Numbered from the stretch's first letter, positions 17,413 to 26,615 are shown. The stretch is DNA of 64,000 nt from CALJFL01 sp039964455 (GCA_039964455.1 JBDVXK010000019.1:62001-126000), one strand, 5' to 3'. A program made the numbers and translations. The notes: a model not told the origin generated them from the sequence alone.

Positions 17413-17901
17413 CTAGTAGCCGAGCAATGCGCTCACTGCCGGCACTACAGTACTGGCCGCGACCAAGGCCAAAATCCAGCCGTGCAGGTGCAGCTGCTTA
17501 TGAACAGCGCCTAACTCTCGCTCGAGGCGCACATCCAATGCCGCGAAACGCTTTTCGAAGCGAGCATTCTGTTCAGCGAAGCGTTGTTCGATTCGAGCAT
17601 CCTGTTCAGCGAAACGTTGCTCGATTCGAGCATCCTGTTGAGCGAAACGTTGCTCGATATACGCATCTTGTTCAGCAAATCGTTGTTCCAAAAATGCATT
17701 CTGGCTGGTGAATCTGGCATCAATACGAGCATCCTGCCCACCAAGCCTGGCATCCAGGTAATCCCGGGTGACCAGCGCCTCAACATTGAATACAAATGCT
17801 TCTGCCATTGCCTCCGCCTGCACTTCGGCTTGCTGCTTGGGAACGCCGGCCTCCATGAGGCGGCGACTGTACTTGAGTGTATCAAAAGCGATGGCAGACA
17901 C
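17413..17901 (-). CDS. coiled-coil membrane-anchored protein (DUF1640/CCDC90-like), hendecad type
   Basis: A 162-residue paralogue of the protein at 14914-15393: FDTLKYSRRLMEAGVPKQQAE at its N-terminus parallels FDVLGYTQNMESAGLTRQQAE there. The coil is built from seven 11-residue units such as DARIEQRFAEQ (about 57-133), so the stripe drifts to a right-handed coil. A hydrophobic helix (about 141-160) anchors the C-terminus. I chose the GTG at 17901 because CAGGAG lies 7-8 bases upstream and the family similarity begins there; a longer frame reaches 17976. Function unknown. Confidence 0.75.
   Translation of the reverse strand: MSAIAFDTLKYSRRLMEAGVPKQQAEVQAEAMAEAFVFNVEALVTRDYLDARLGGQDARIDARFTSQNAFLEQRFAEQDAYIEQRFAQQDARIEQRFAEQDARIEQRFAEQNARFEKRFAALDVRLERELGAVHKQLHLHGWILALVAASTVVPAVSALLGY
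17503..17733 (-). repeat. tandem 33-bp coding repeat (hendecads)
   Basis: Seven consecutive 33-bp units encode 11-residue repeats, from DARIDARFTSQ to DVRLERELGAV. The central three to four are nearly identical at the DNA level, consistent with unit gain and loss by slippage or unequal recombination. Confidence 0.85.
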
Positions 17902-18095
17902 GGTAGGGCTCCTGTAGACGACTAGTTTCGCGCAGAGCCTGCAGGCAAGCCACATCATATGTGACCAGTGCTTCACCTTATGTCGCCACTGCCATGATCA
18001 ACGCACGCTAACTATACGAGTCAGCAAGCCACCGATGCCTCAGCAGCGCGCACGAACCCCATGACGCACCGCACCACCAGCGGTACACTGCCCCC

Positions 18096-19325
18096 ATGAA
18101 AACCTACCTCGTTGGCGGCGCTGTCCGTGATGCACTTCTTAACTACCCGGTCGTAGAGCACGACTGGGTGGTGGTGGGTGCACGCCCGGAGGACTTGCTC
18201 AACCAAGGTTACACCCAAGTCGGCAAGGACTTCCCGGTATTCCTGCACCCTGACACCAAAGACGAATACGCCCTTGCTCGCACCGAGCGCAAGCAAGGCC
18301 ATGGCTACACCGGCTTCGCGCTGCACTACGACCCCGATGTAACCCTGGAAGAAGATCTGGCCCGACGCGATCTCACCATCAACGCCATGGCCCGCGAAGA
18401 CGACGGCAATATCGTCGACCCTTACGGCGGCCAGCGTGATCTTGAAGCACGAGTATTGCGCCATGTCTCCGAGGCATTTGTAGAAGACCCGCTGCGGGTG
18501 ATGCGCACAGCCCGTTTCGCCGCCCGCTTTGCTCATCTCGGTTTTACAGTTGCACCCAAAACAATGGCCCTGATGGCCGACATTGTCAGCCAGGGCGAGC
18601 TCGCCCACCTGCCTGCCGAGCGCTTGTGGGTTGAGATGGAAAAGTCACTGGGCGAACGCAACCCCGAGGTTTTCGTGACTGTGCTGCGCGAGTGCGGCGC
18701 CCTTGCTGCCCTACTCCCAGAGTTGAATGCGCTGTTCGGGGTGCCGCAAACCGCAGAGCATCACCCCGAAATAGATACTGGCGTGCACACGCTTATGAGT
18801 CTCGAACAAGCTGTGCTGCTCTCTCCCGATACCGATGTTCGCTTTGCTGTGCTGATCCACGACCTGGGCAAGGGAACAACACCCGAGTCGGAGTGGCCGC
18901 GCCATATCGCGCATGAGCACCGTGGTCTTAAGCTGGTCAAAGATGTCTGCCAGCGTTTGAAGGTGCCCAACCAGCATCGCGATCTAGCGCTGAAGGTTTG
19001 CGAGTACCACACCCACTGCCATCGGGCGCTGGAGTTGCGCGGCAAGACCGCACTCAAGCTACTCAATAAAACCGACGCCCTGCGCCGGCCAGACCGCTTC
19101 GAGGCTTTTTTATTGGCCTGCGAAGCCGACGCCCGCGGACGCCTTGGATTGGAAGAGCGCCCCTATCCTCAGGCCGATTACCTGCGCCAGGCGCTGGCAA
19201 CCGTGCTGACCGTCTCGGCGGCAGATTTCGCGGAGCAAGGGGTGGAAGGAAAGGCTTTGGGCGAGGCAATTGCCGCCGAACGTATCAGCATGCTGGAATC
19301 ATTACGGCCCGGGAAAAGCGACTAA
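18096..19325 (+). CDS. cca: CCA-adding tRNA nucleotidyltransferase
   Basis: A 409-residue class II nucleotidyltransferase. GGAVRDALL (7-15) and the DEYALARTERK block with catalytic acidic residues form the palm. RRDLTINAMA is the next conserved motif, and EDPLRVMRTARFAARF the neck. A C-terminal HD domain is present (HDLGKGTTP, HRGLKLVKDVC), as in E. coli Cca. It builds or repairs the 3' CCA of tRNAs. It is part of the housekeeping block and convergent with the UDP-sugar dehydrogenase gene, 24 bp away. Confidence 0.95.
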   Translation: MKTYLVGGAVRDALLNYPVVEHDWVVVGARPEDLLNQGYTQVGKDFPVFLHPDTKDEYALARTERKQGHGYTGFALHYDPDVTLEEDLARRDLTINAMAREDDGNIVDPYGGQRDLEARVLRHVSEAFVEDPLRVMRTARFAARFAHLGFTVAPKTMALMADIVSQGELAHLPAERLWVEMEKSLGERNPEVFVTVLRECGALAALLPELNALFGVPQTAEHHPEIDTGVHTLMSLEQAVLLSPDTDVRFAVLIHDLGKGTTPESEWPRHIAHEHRGLKLVKDVCQRLKVPNQHRDLALKVCEYHTHCHRALELRGKTALKLLNKTDALRRPDRFEAFLLACEADARGRLGLEERPYPQADYLRQALATVLTVSAADFAEQGVEGKALGEAIAAERISMLESLRPGKSD

Positions 19326-19349
19326 AACGAACAGACTTATTCCTGCGGA

Positions 19350-20666
19350 TCAGGCTTTGATAATATTCGCCGCTGGCTCACGATAACGACCGCGGCTATC
19401 GACAATCAATTTCGCATGCTCGCTTATCAACTCGTAATCGAAGGCATCATGATCAGTGGTCAACACCACCGCGTCAAAGCACGCGAGATTGTCTGCGGTA
19501 ACGGGCTCGCTTTCCAGCTCAAAACTGTAATTGCGCATGCGCGGAAACGTCTGTACGTGAGGGTCGGAGTAGGCAACCCGGGCACCCTTCTCCACCAGAA
19601 TGTCCAGAATCTCTGCCGCTGGTGATTCCCGAGGGTCACCCACGTTCTTTTTATACGCCAGCCCAAGCACCAGCACGTTGCTGCCCTTCAGCGATTTGCT
19701 ATCCCGGTTCAGCCCTTCAATCAGCTTGTCGACCACATAGGCCGGCATCGCCCGATTGACCTCCCCCGAAAGTTCGATAAACCGCGTGTTCAAACCGTAG
19801 GCCTTGGCCTTCCAGGTGAGGTAGAACGGGTCGATGGGAATACAGTGCCCGCCCAGCCCAGGGCCGGGGTAATAAGGCGTATAGCCAAAAGGTTTGGTCG
19901 CGGCCGCATCCACCACTTCAAAAATGTCGATACCCATGCGGTCGGCCACGGTTTTCATTTCATTGACCAAACCGATATTCACCGCGCGGTGAATATTCTC
20001 CAGCAGCTTGGTCATTTCGGCGGCGCGGGTCGAACTCATCGGCACCAGCGTATCCACCACCTGCTCGTAGAGCGCTGTTCCCACCTGTAAGCAAGCTGCC
20101 GTATGGCCGCCAATCAACTTGGGAATGGTTGCGGTTTCAAAATTCGGATTTCCCGGATCTTCCCGCTCGGGTGAGTACACCAGGAATATCTGCTCGCCCA
20201 CCGCTAGTTCGCTCTGTTCAATGCGAGGCAGCATCTCCTCTTCTGTTGTACCCGGATAGGTCGTGCTCTCCAGAGACACCACCTGCCCCTCACGTAGATA
20301 TGGCACCAGCGCGTCCATCGTATTGGTCACGTAACTGAGGTCGGGTTCGCGAAATTCGTTCAACGGGGTGGGCAGGCACAACACCAGTGCATCACAGCTT
20401 GCGGCCTCGGCGAAGTCGGCTGTGGCAGCCAAGCCGGCGGCATTGGCCTCGGCTATTTTCTCTTCGGGGATATGGCCGATATAGCTCTGCCCCGCATTTA
20501 GCGCAGCAACTTTCTGCGGATCATTATCAATGCCAACCACACGATAGCCCACGGCAACAAAGCGCAGCGCCAGCGGCAAGCCCACATAACCAAGGCCCAC
20601 AATACCCACCGTCGCATCACGATTTTGAAGCTTTTGCAGTGTGTCGTCTAGAACAGCCAATAGCAC
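19350..20666 (-). CDS. UDP-N-acetylglucosamine 6-dehydrogenase-like nucleotide-sugar dehydrogenase (WbpA/TviB group)
   Basis: A 438-residue three-domain dehydrogenase. The NAD motif is GLGYVGLPLA (24-33), and the catalytic Cys275 lies in GGHCIPIDP (272-280). The IPKLIGGHT segment (181-189) and this GGHCIPIDP form are typical of the UDP-HexNAc dehydrogenases rather than of plain Ugd. It oxidises C6 in two steps to give a uronic acid for polysaccharide. The GTG start has no clear ribosome site. It stands alone between cca and a pteridine reductase gene, inserted into the housekeeping block. Confidence 0.88.
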   Translation of the reverse strand: MLLAVLDDTLQKLQNRDATVGIVGLGYVGLPLALRFVAVGYRVVGIDNDPQKVAALNAGQSYIGHIPEEKIAEANAAGLAATADFAEAASCDALVLCLPTPLNEFREPDLSYVTNTMDALVPYLREGQVVSLESTTYPGTTEEEMLPRIEQSELAVGEQIFLVYSPEREDPGNPNFETATIPKLIGGHTAACLQVGTALYEQVVDTLVPMSSTRAAEMTKLLENIHRAVNIGLVNEMKTVADRMGIDIFEVVDAAATKPFGYTPYYPGPGLGGHCIPIDPFYLTWKAKAYGLNTRFIELSGEVNRAMPAYVVDKLIEGLNRDSKSLKGSNVLVLGLAYKKNVGDPRESPAAEILDILVEKGARVAYSDPHVQTFPRMRNYSFELESEPVTADNLACFDAVVLTTDHDAFDYELISEHAKLIVDSRGRYREPAANIIKA

Positions 20667-20773
20667 ATCCGTCGCATTACTTGGTTAGAATGGCCTGATT
20701 CTAAGCCAGATTGCCTACATCGCGCTCGATTAATCAGGTAAATCGAGTAGAAAATGGAGCAAGGCCCACAAAT

Positions 20774-21520
20774 ATGACCGCCAACAAGAAAATCGCTGTC
20801 GTCACCGGCGCCGCCCACCGTATCGGCGCGGCCATCGCGCGGGAGTTGCACACCGCCGGTTTTGATATCGCCCTGCACTATCGCAGCTCACAGGCTGCGG
20901 CGCAGACCTTGGCGGAAGAACTGTGCGATCAACGCGCTGACTCCTGCCAACTATTTCAAGCCAATTTAGAGTCGGTCGAAGAAGTCACCGCGCTGGCCAA
21001 GCAGCTTACTACCACCTATTCCGCAATCGATCTCCTGGTGAACAATGCCTCTGGCTTTGCCGCCACCCCCATCGAGCAGTGTACCGAAGCCGAGTTTGAC
21101 GCGATGCTGGGCGCCAACCTCAAAGGCCCCTACTTTTTGATTCAGGGGCTGCTGCCAGCGCTGCGTAAAGACGGTGGCAACATCGTCAATATCATCGACG
21201 TACACGCCACGCACCCCCTACGCAACTTCAACGCTTACTGCGCCGCCAAGGCGGGGCTGGCTTCTCTCACCCGCAGTCTGGCAGTGGAACTAGCACCCGA
21301 CATCCGAGTCAATGGCGTAGCGCCGGGTGCAATCCTCTGGCCTGACGGCACTGCCGAGTATGATGAAGCTGCACGCGATGCCACTATTGAAAGCACGCCT
21401 TTAAAGCGGCTTGGCGACCCAAGCGATATCGCCAAGGCCGTGCGCTACCTCGCCTGCGATGCACCTTTTGTGACTGGGCAGGTGATTGCCGTGGATGGTG
21501 GCAGAACGCTGGAGGGCTAA
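20774..21520 (+). CDS. pteridine reductase (FolM/PTR1-type short-chain dehydrogenase)
   Basis: A 248-residue short-chain dehydrogenase starting at the ATG of MTANKKIAVV; a longer in-frame start at 20711 is unlikely. TGAAHRIG (11-18) is the TGxxxRxG form that marks pteridine reductases, and NNASGF, NAYCAAK (catalytic Tyr/Lys) and GAILWP follow. It probably reduces dihydropterin or dihydrofolate with NADPH. Being convergent with folK and close to folB supports a folate or tetrahydromonapterin role. The 95 bp to folK hold no gene. Confidence 0.87.
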   Translation: MTANKKIAVVTGAAHRIGAAIARELHTAGFDIALHYRSSQAAAQTLAEELCDQRADSCQLFQANLESVEEVTALAKQLTTTYSAIDLLVNNASGFAATPIEQCTEAEFDAMLGANLKGPYFLIQGLLPALRKDGGNIVNIIDVHATHPLRNFNAYCAAKAGLASLTRSLAVELAPDIRVNGVAPGAILWPDGTAEYDEAARDATIESTPLKRLGDPSDIAKAVRYLACDAPFVTGQVIAVDGGRTLEG

Positions 21521-21615
21521 GTGGTCGCCAGCATATTAAGAGACCGAGGCGTCGACAGGGCGCTAAAGCGAACAGAGACTTAGCAAAAACAGGACATCTG
21601 AACTTACACAGGGAC

Positions 21616-22128
21616 TCACCCCCTGGAAATAAACCGACCTCGCCACTGAAAGTCCGTTCGTACCAACCCCTGTGAGTCCCGGTCATACGCCTGCCACAGG
21701 TCGGCAAAGCTCTTCCCTTCCACCGGATGCATCACCTCCGGCGCCAACTCCGCTAAGGGTTGCAACACGAAGGCATTCTCCAGAATCTCGCCGCGCGGTA
21801 GCTCCACCCCCTCGACAACGCCTACCAGCATGTCGTAAGTGAGGATATCGATATCCAACTGGCGGGCGCTATTACGGGTGGCATTAGCCGGTCGACCGTG
21901 TTCGAACTCTATATGGCGCAGCGTGCGATGCAACTCGCCCACACCCAGCTCAGTGGTTACGCGTGCCGCCATGTTCAGGAAAGGCTGGCCATCAAAGCCT
22001 ATAGCATCACTGTCGTACACCGACGACAGCGCCATTTCGCCAAACAGGCCCTGCAGAGCATCAAGCCCCGCCACCAGGTAGCGCTCGCGCTCGATGTTAC
22101 TGCCCAGGCCAAGGTATACCGTGGCCAT
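21616..22128 (-). CDS. folK: 6-hydroxymethyl-7,8-dihydropterin pyrophosphokinase
   Basis: A 170-residue HPPK. LGLGSNIERERYL at the N-terminus, FDGQPFLNMAARV, and the RHIEFEHGRPANATRNSARQLDIDIL region (in pieces about 90-116) carrying the two catalytic Asp are all diagnostic. It makes the pyrophosphorylated pterin used by dihydropteroate synthase. Its start touches the end of folB (1-bp overlap), so both come from one transcript with tsaD upstream. Confidence 0.92.
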   Translation of the reverse strand: MATVYLGLGSNIERERYLVAGLDALQGLFGEMALSSVYDSDAIGFDGQPFLNMAARVTTELGVGELHRTLRHIEFEHGRPANATRNSARQLDIDILTYDMLVGVVEGVELPRGEILENAFVLQPLAELAPEVMHPVEGKSFADLWQAYDRDSQGLVRTDFQWRGRFISRG

Positions 22129-22484
22129 CAGGGTTGTTCGCCCCGCTCGATCAGCACACCCACGTCTTTAGCCGCAGCAACTGCCCCCGGCTTGCACAGC
22201 CGCAGACGCAGCCACGGCACCTGAAATTCGTCGAGAAGGATCTGTGCCACCTGCTCGGCCATGGTCTCAATCAGTTGGAACTCGCTACCTTCTATAAAGG
22301 AAAGCAATCGCTTCGACACCGCCGCGTAGTCCAATGCATCGTCAATGCCATCGCTGGCAGCGGCGCGCCGGTTGTCGCTGCCCATCTCGATATCCAGCAC
22401 CACGGCCTGGCGAATCGTGCGTTCCCAGTCGTAGACACCGATAACCGTCTCGGCGCGCAGCTCTCGAATGAATACGATATCCAT
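22128..22484 (-). CDS. folB: dihydroneopterin aldolase
   Basis: A 118-residue single-domain enzyme with IRELRAETVIGVYDWER (8-24), which holds the catalytic Glu region. It also carries LIETMAEQVAQILLDEF and a late VLIERG. It converts dihydroneopterin to the FolK substrate, matching its neighbour. It overlaps folK by one base and tsaD by one base, so the tsaD-folB-folK order is tightly coupled. plsY, often between folB and tsaD in Pseudomonas, is absent here. Confidence 0.93.
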   Translation of the reverse strand: MDIVFIRELRAETVIGVYDWERTIRQAVVLDIEMGSDNRRAAASDGIDDALDYAAVSKRLLSFIEGSEFQLIETMAEQVAQILLDEFQVPWLRLRLCKPGAVAAAKDVGVLIERGEQP

Positions 22485-23527
22485 CAGGCCTGCGCACCCG
22501 CTGTCAGGGGTGGCAACTCTTCCATGGGCCAGCGCGGCCGAACGTTGGCCTCTTCACTGTCGATCTGCCCTGCTGCCAGACGCTGAGCACCGGCGTATGC
22601 AATCATCGCGCCGTTATCGGTGCAATAGGCGGGTGCTGGATAGAACACTTCGGCACCTTCTTTAGCCAGAGCCTTGGCCAATTGCTCACGCAGGTTGCGG
22701 TTAGCACTGACTCCACCGGCAATCACCAGAGTCTTCAGCGATTCCTGCTTGAGGGCGCGGCGGCACTTGATCACCAGTGTGCTGACCACGGCCTCCTCAA
22801 AGGCGCGGGCGATATCGCTTTTATCCTGTTCACTCAGCTCACCCGCCTCACGACACTTGGCCACGGTGGTGAGCGTATGGGTTTTGAGCCCACTGAAGCT
22901 GAAATCCAGCCCGGGGCGGTTAACCATGGGCCGAGGAAAATCAAAACGGTCGGGGTTGCCTGCCTCGGCAATACGGGCAATATGCGGCCCACCCGGATAC
23001 GGCAAGCCCAGCATCTTGGCGGCTTTATCAAAGGCCTCGCCGGCTGCATCATCTAGCGATTCGCCCAGTAACCGGTACTGGCCAATGCCATCCACTCGTA
23101 CCAACTGGGTATGCCCGCCGGATACCAGCAGGGCGACAAAGGGGAATTCCGGGCGATTATCCTCCAACATGGGCGCCAAGAGGTGGCCCTCCATGTGATG
23201 CACACCCAATGCCGGCACGCCCCAGCCCCAGGCCAGCGACCGCGCCAGGGTTGCGCCTACCATCAGGGCACCCACCAAGCCAGGGCCGGACGTATAGGCC
23301 ACCCCATCGATATCAGCACCGCTGCAACCGGCCTCTTCCAACACCTGCTCAAGCAGCGGCAATACCTTGCGCACATGGTCGCGGGAGGCCAATTCCGGCA
23401 CCACGCCGCCATATTCCACGTGAATATCCACCTGGCTGAACAGGGCGTCCGCCAGCAGGCCGCGCTCGGTGTCATAGAGCGCCACACCGGTCTCGTCGCA
23501 AGAGGTTTCCAGACCCAGGATCAGCAT
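22484..23527 (-). CDS. tsaD: tRNA N6-threonylcarbamoyladenosine synthase catalytic subunit
   Basis: A 347-residue TsaD/Gcp/Kae1 protein starting MLILGLETSCDETG at the ATG at 23527; the open frame extends 34 codons further upstream, but family similarity begins here. HMEGH is the Fe/metal-binding motif, and LLVSGGHTQLV, DDAAGEAFDK and GGVSANRNLR are family blocks. With TsaB, TsaC and TsaE it makes t6A37 on ANN-decoding tRNAs. It is divergent from rpsU, the classical arrangement. Confidence 0.95.
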   Translation of the reverse strand: MLILGLETSCDETGVALYDTERGLLADALFSQVDIHVEYGGVVPELASRDHVRKVLPLLEQVLEEAGCSGADIDGVAYTSGPGLVGALMVGATLARSLAWGWGVPALGVHHMEGHLLAPMLEDNRPEFPFVALLVSGGHTQLVRVDGIGQYRLLGESLDDAAGEAFDKAAKMLGLPYPGGPHIARIAEAGNPDRFDFPRPMVNRPGLDFSFSGLKTHTLTTVAKCREAGELSEQDKSDIARAFEEAVVSTLVIKCRRALKQESLKTLVIAGGVSANRNLREQLAKALAKEGAEVFYPAPAYCTDNGAMIAYAGAQRLAAGQIDSEEANVRPRWPMEELPPLTAGAQA

Positions 23528-23618
23528 AAAGGTACCGCGGTAAAAACAGGGAGCATGATACTGGCTGAATCGCCACCAAAGCCAGCCAGATAGCCGCAAA
23601 TTACCACTTTGCAGGGCT

Positions 23619-23647
23619 TTGCAAAACACCCCTCAAAAGTATATGAT
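23619..23647 (+). promoter_or_regulatory. sigma-70 promoter of rpsU operon
   Basis: TTGCAA (23619-23624) and TATGAT (23642-23647) are separated by exactly 17 bp and lie about 70 bp before the rpsU start. This is where the main promoter of the rpsU-dnaG-rpoD operon is expected. Confidence 0.7.
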
Positions 23648-23719
23648 GCGCGCCTTTTCGGGTATTGCCCGCCGTTTGGGCGTGATTTACCCATAATGAA
23701 CTGGACAGGTAGGACATTA

Positions 23720-23935
23720 ATGCCCTCTATCAAGATCAAGGAAAACGAGCCGTTTGACGTGGCCCTGCGCCGTTTCAAGCGCTCCTGCGAAAAAGCCGGC
23801 CTGCTGGCTGAAGTACGCAAGCGTGAGCACTACGAGAAGCCCACAACAGTACGCAAGCGCGCCTCTGCCGCTGCGGTAAAGCGTCACCTGAAGAAGCTCT
23901 CCCGGGAAAACCGCAAGCGCGTACGCCTGTACTAG
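23720..23935 (+). CDS. rpsU: 30S ribosomal protein S21
   Basis: A 71-residue basic protein beginning MPSIKIKENEPFDVALRRF; KRSCEKAGLLAEVRKREHYE and the Arg/Lys-rich end are typical S21. The ATG at 23720 has AGGT AGGA upstream; an in-frame upstream extension is not coding. S21 binds near the anti-Shine-Dalgarno region of the 30S subunit. It heads the macromolecular synthesis operon, followed by yqeY, dnaG and rpoD. Confidence 0.97.
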   Translation: MPSIKIKENEPFDVALRRFKRSCEKAGLLAEVRKREHYEKPTTVRKRASAAAVKRHLKKLSRENRKRVRLY

Positions 23936-23954
23936 CGCAAGCACCCTCCCCTCC

Positions 23955-24410
23955 ATGAGTGACCAGAGCCTCACCGAGACGATCAGGGCGGCCATGAAAG
24001 CCGCCATGAAAGCACGGGACAAAGACAGGCTAGGCACCATCCGGCTGATTCAGGCCGAATTCAAGCGAATAGAAGTAGACGAGCGCATCGACGTTGATGA
24101 TGCCCGTGCGCTGGCCGTGCTGGACAAGATGGTCAAGCAGCGCCGCGACTCTGCCCAACAATACAAAGATGCTGGCCGCGATGAGCTCGAGGCCAAGGAA
24201 ATCGCCGAGATTGAGGTGCTGCAGGAATTCATGCCTGCTCAGCTCAGCGATGACGAATTAATCGCCATGGTAGATGACGCCATCGCCAATAGCGGTGCCA
24301 GCGGCATGCAGGCCATGGGCCCGGTAATGGGGCAACTCAAGCCCAAGCTGCAAGGCCGTGCCGATATGGGTGCCGTTAGCAAACTGGTCAAGGATCGCTT
24401 GGCCGGCTGA
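23955..24410 (+). CDS. yqeY: GatB/YqeY-domain protein
   Basis: A 151-residue all-helical protein of normal YqeY length. The MKAAMKARDKDRLGTIRLI start, the DKMVKQRRDSAQQYKDAGRD central block and the GxVMGxLKPKLQGRADMGAV end match the YqeY family. This domain resembles the tRNA-binding tail of GatB, and its free-standing role is not settled. It lies 19 bp after rpsU in the usual rpsU-yqeY-dnaG-rpoD order. Confidence 0.93.
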   Translation: MSDQSLTETIRAAMKAAMKARDKDRLGTIRLIQAEFKRIEVDERIDVDDARALAVLDKMVKQRRDSAQQYKDAGRDELEAKEIAEIEVLQEFMPAQLSDDELIAMVDDAIANSGASGMQAMGPVMGQLKPKLQGRADMGAVSKLVKDRLAG

Positions 24411-24526
24411 ACCACTGTTGCCGCCACCGGCAACCAACAATCTCACTTCGCACTAAACAATCACTCGTTCGCGTGTGACAATACTCTGCTCGATTGAACC
24501 ACTAGCCCAAGGATTCTGCCGCAGGC

Positions 24527-26398
24527 ATGGCCGGACGTATCACCCAGAAGTTTCTCGATGATCTGCTCGACCGGGTAGACATTGTCGAGACTGTCGACCG
24601 GCGAGTGAAACTAAAGAAAACCGGCAAAAACTACAGCGCCCGGTGCCCCTTTCACGACGAAAAAACACCTTCATTCAGCGTAAACCCTGACAAGCAGTTC
24701 TATTACTGCTTCGGCTGTGGCGCCGGCGGCAATGCGCTGGGCTTCGTGATGGATTACGACAATATCGACTTTCCCCAGGCGGTAGAGAACCTGGCCAGCA
24801 GCGCCGGCATGACCATAGAACGGGAGGAAGTGCGCGGCGGTCGTGACCCGGCCATTCCTGAGGCCAGCAACAAACCGCTGTACGCCCTGCTGGAGCAGTC
24901 ATCCAAATTCTATCAGCTGCAATTGCGCAAACACCCCGAGGCCAAGCGGGCGGTGGAATACCTGAAGCAACGGGGACTGACCGGTGTGGTCGCCAAAGAA
25001 TTTGACCTGGGCTTTGCGCCACCTGGGTGGGATAACCTGTTGTCGACCCTTGGCACGAGTGACGAAACAAAAGAGCAATTACAGAAGACCGGCATGGTGG
25101 TAAAGAACGAAGCCGGCCGCATTTACGACCGCTTTCGGGATCGGGTGGTATTTCCCATACGCGATCAGCGCGGCCGGATTATCGCCTTTGGTGGCCGGGT
25201 GCTGGGCGACGATAAGCCCAAATACCTCAACTCGCCGGAAACCGATGTGTTCCAGAAAGGCCGCGAGCTTTACGGCCTGTATCAAGCCAAGCAGGCCAAC
25301 CGCCGGCTGGAGCGCATATTGGTGGTTGAGGGCTATATGGACGTCATCGCCCTGGCCCAGAATGGCATTTCCAACGCCACGGCCACTTTAGGTACGGCTA
25401 CCAGCAAAACCCACCTTGAGCGTATTTACCGCCTGTGTCCGGAGGTGGTGTTCTGCTTCGATGGTGACGAGGCCGGGCGCAAAGCCGCATTCCGGGCCAT
25501 GGAAGCGGCACTCACCTGCATGGAAGATGGCCGTCAGGCCCGCTTCTTGTTCCTGCCGGAGGGTGAAGACCCCGACACCATGGTAAGAAGCGGCGGTGCC
25601 GACCACTTCCTGAACCTGGTCGCCAATGCCCAGCCGCTGGAAACCTTCCTGTTTGAATCGCTGGCCGAAGGCATCGATATCGGCACTCTGGATGGCCGCG
25701 CCAGGTTGAGCAAACTGGCATTGCCTTACATCCGCCAGTTACCCGAAGGGGTTTATCGGCAACTCATGTTTCAGGACCTGGCGACCCGCACCGGGCTGGA
25801 ACTGACCAGCCTGATGCAGCTGGAAGCACCGCCCGCGCCACCGGTACCCGAGGCCCCGCCACCCCCGGATGACTACAGCGACGCCCCTATTCCCGAGGAC
25901 GAGGAAGCGATTCAACCGCGCAAGCGCGCCCTGCTCGCCACGGCAACATTGGCCGGTTATGTCAGTAAGGCGCAGGCCGCCATCGCCCTGTTGTTGCACC
26001 AGCCAGATATCGCCACATTGGCCAAGACCGCCCTGCTCGATGATCTTGAGGGTGATGACATCGCCCTGCTGCGAGAGCTACTGGAACTGTTACAAAAACG
26101 TCCCGATTCCAACACCGCCATGCTACTCGGCCATTGGTATGGCACCCCCCAGGGCGAATTACTGAATCGACTGGCCGGCCAGGAGCGACTAATTCCCACT
26201 GCGGGAATTGAGCAGCAGTTCGTTGATACTATGACGGCCCTCTCGCATGAGCCCCACAAGGCTAAATTGCATGCTCAGGTCGACAAACTGAAAACCAGCA
26301 ACTACGCTGAAATCAGTGAGTTGGAAAAGCAGCGTCTGAGAGAGATGCTGCAGCAAAAGCGGCTGCTGGACGCCGAGCGCAACAAGCGCAAAGACTGA
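24527..26398 (+). CDS. dnaG: DNA primase
   Basis: A 623-residue primase. The zinc site uses C40, H43, C61 and C64 (CPFHDEKTPSF ... CFGCGAGG). The core carries IRDQRGRIIAFGGRVLGDD, and the TOPRIM part VVEGYMDVIAL plus CFDGDEAGRKAA supplies the metal-binding acids. A Pro-rich linker (PPAPPVPEAPPPPDD, about 430-445) leads into the C-terminal DnaB-binding region. It makes RNA primers at the replication fork. The gene follows yqeY by 116 bp, within the rpsU operon. Confidence 0.96.
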   Translation: MAGRITQKFLDDLLDRVDIVETVDRRVKLKKTGKNYSARCPFHDEKTPSFSVNPDKQFYYCFGCGAGGNALGFVMDYDNIDFPQAVENLASSAGMTIEREEVRGGRDPAIPEASNKPLYALLEQSSKFYQLQLRKHPEAKRAVEYLKQRGLTGVVAKEFDLGFAPPGWDNLLSTLGTSDETKEQLQKTGMVVKNEAGRIYDRFRDRVVFPIRDQRGRIIAFGGRVLGDDKPKYLNSPETDVFQKGRELYGLYQAKQANRRLERILVVEGYMDVIALAQNGISNATATLGTATSKTHLERIYRLCPEVVFCFDGDEAGRKAAFRAMEAALTCMEDGRQARFLFLPEGEDPDTMVRSGGADHFLNLVANAQPLETFLFESLAEGIDIGTLDGRARLSKLALPYIRQLPEGVYRQLMFQDLATRTGLELTSLMQLEAPPAPPVPEAPPPPDDYSDAPIPEDEEAIQPRKRALLATATLAGYVSKAQAAIALLLHQPDIATLAKTALLDDLEGDDIALLRELLELLQKRPDSNTAMLLGHWYGTPQGELLNRLAGQERLIPTAGIEQQFVDTMTALSHEPHKAKLHAQVDKLKTSNYAEISELEKQRLREMLQQKRLLDAERNKRKD

Positions 26399-26566
26399 TC
26401 CAGACAAGCTCTATGGCGCGGTGGTTACACCCGACCAGCCGGCTTGAAACCGCAGAAAACGTCCCCATATCACAGCAACTCGGTAATGGACGCCAAAATC
26501 GGCCTATTTCGGCCGAAAGTCGCTCATTTACTGGGCTTAATGTAGGTAAGACGCTGAATTTCCGGT

Positions 26567-26572
26567 TATAAT
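26567..26572 (+). promoter_or_regulatory. -10 box upstream of rpoD
   Basis: A perfect TATAAT lies 44 bp before the rpoD ATG. The -35 region at the right distance (AGGTAA) is poor, so this may be a weak or activated internal promoter giving rpoD extra expression. Confidence 0.4.
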
Positions 26573-26615
26573 CGCCGGCTGTTTTTTGTACCACTTTTCC
26601 CGAAGGTTCTTCTTA

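Noticed and set aside
17503..17733. Short regularly spaced repeats that could be mistaken for a CRISPR array
   Set aside because: The 33-bp units have no spacers, stay in frame, and encode hendecads of a coiled coil. No cas genes are present. No CRISPR array was seen anywhere in the window.
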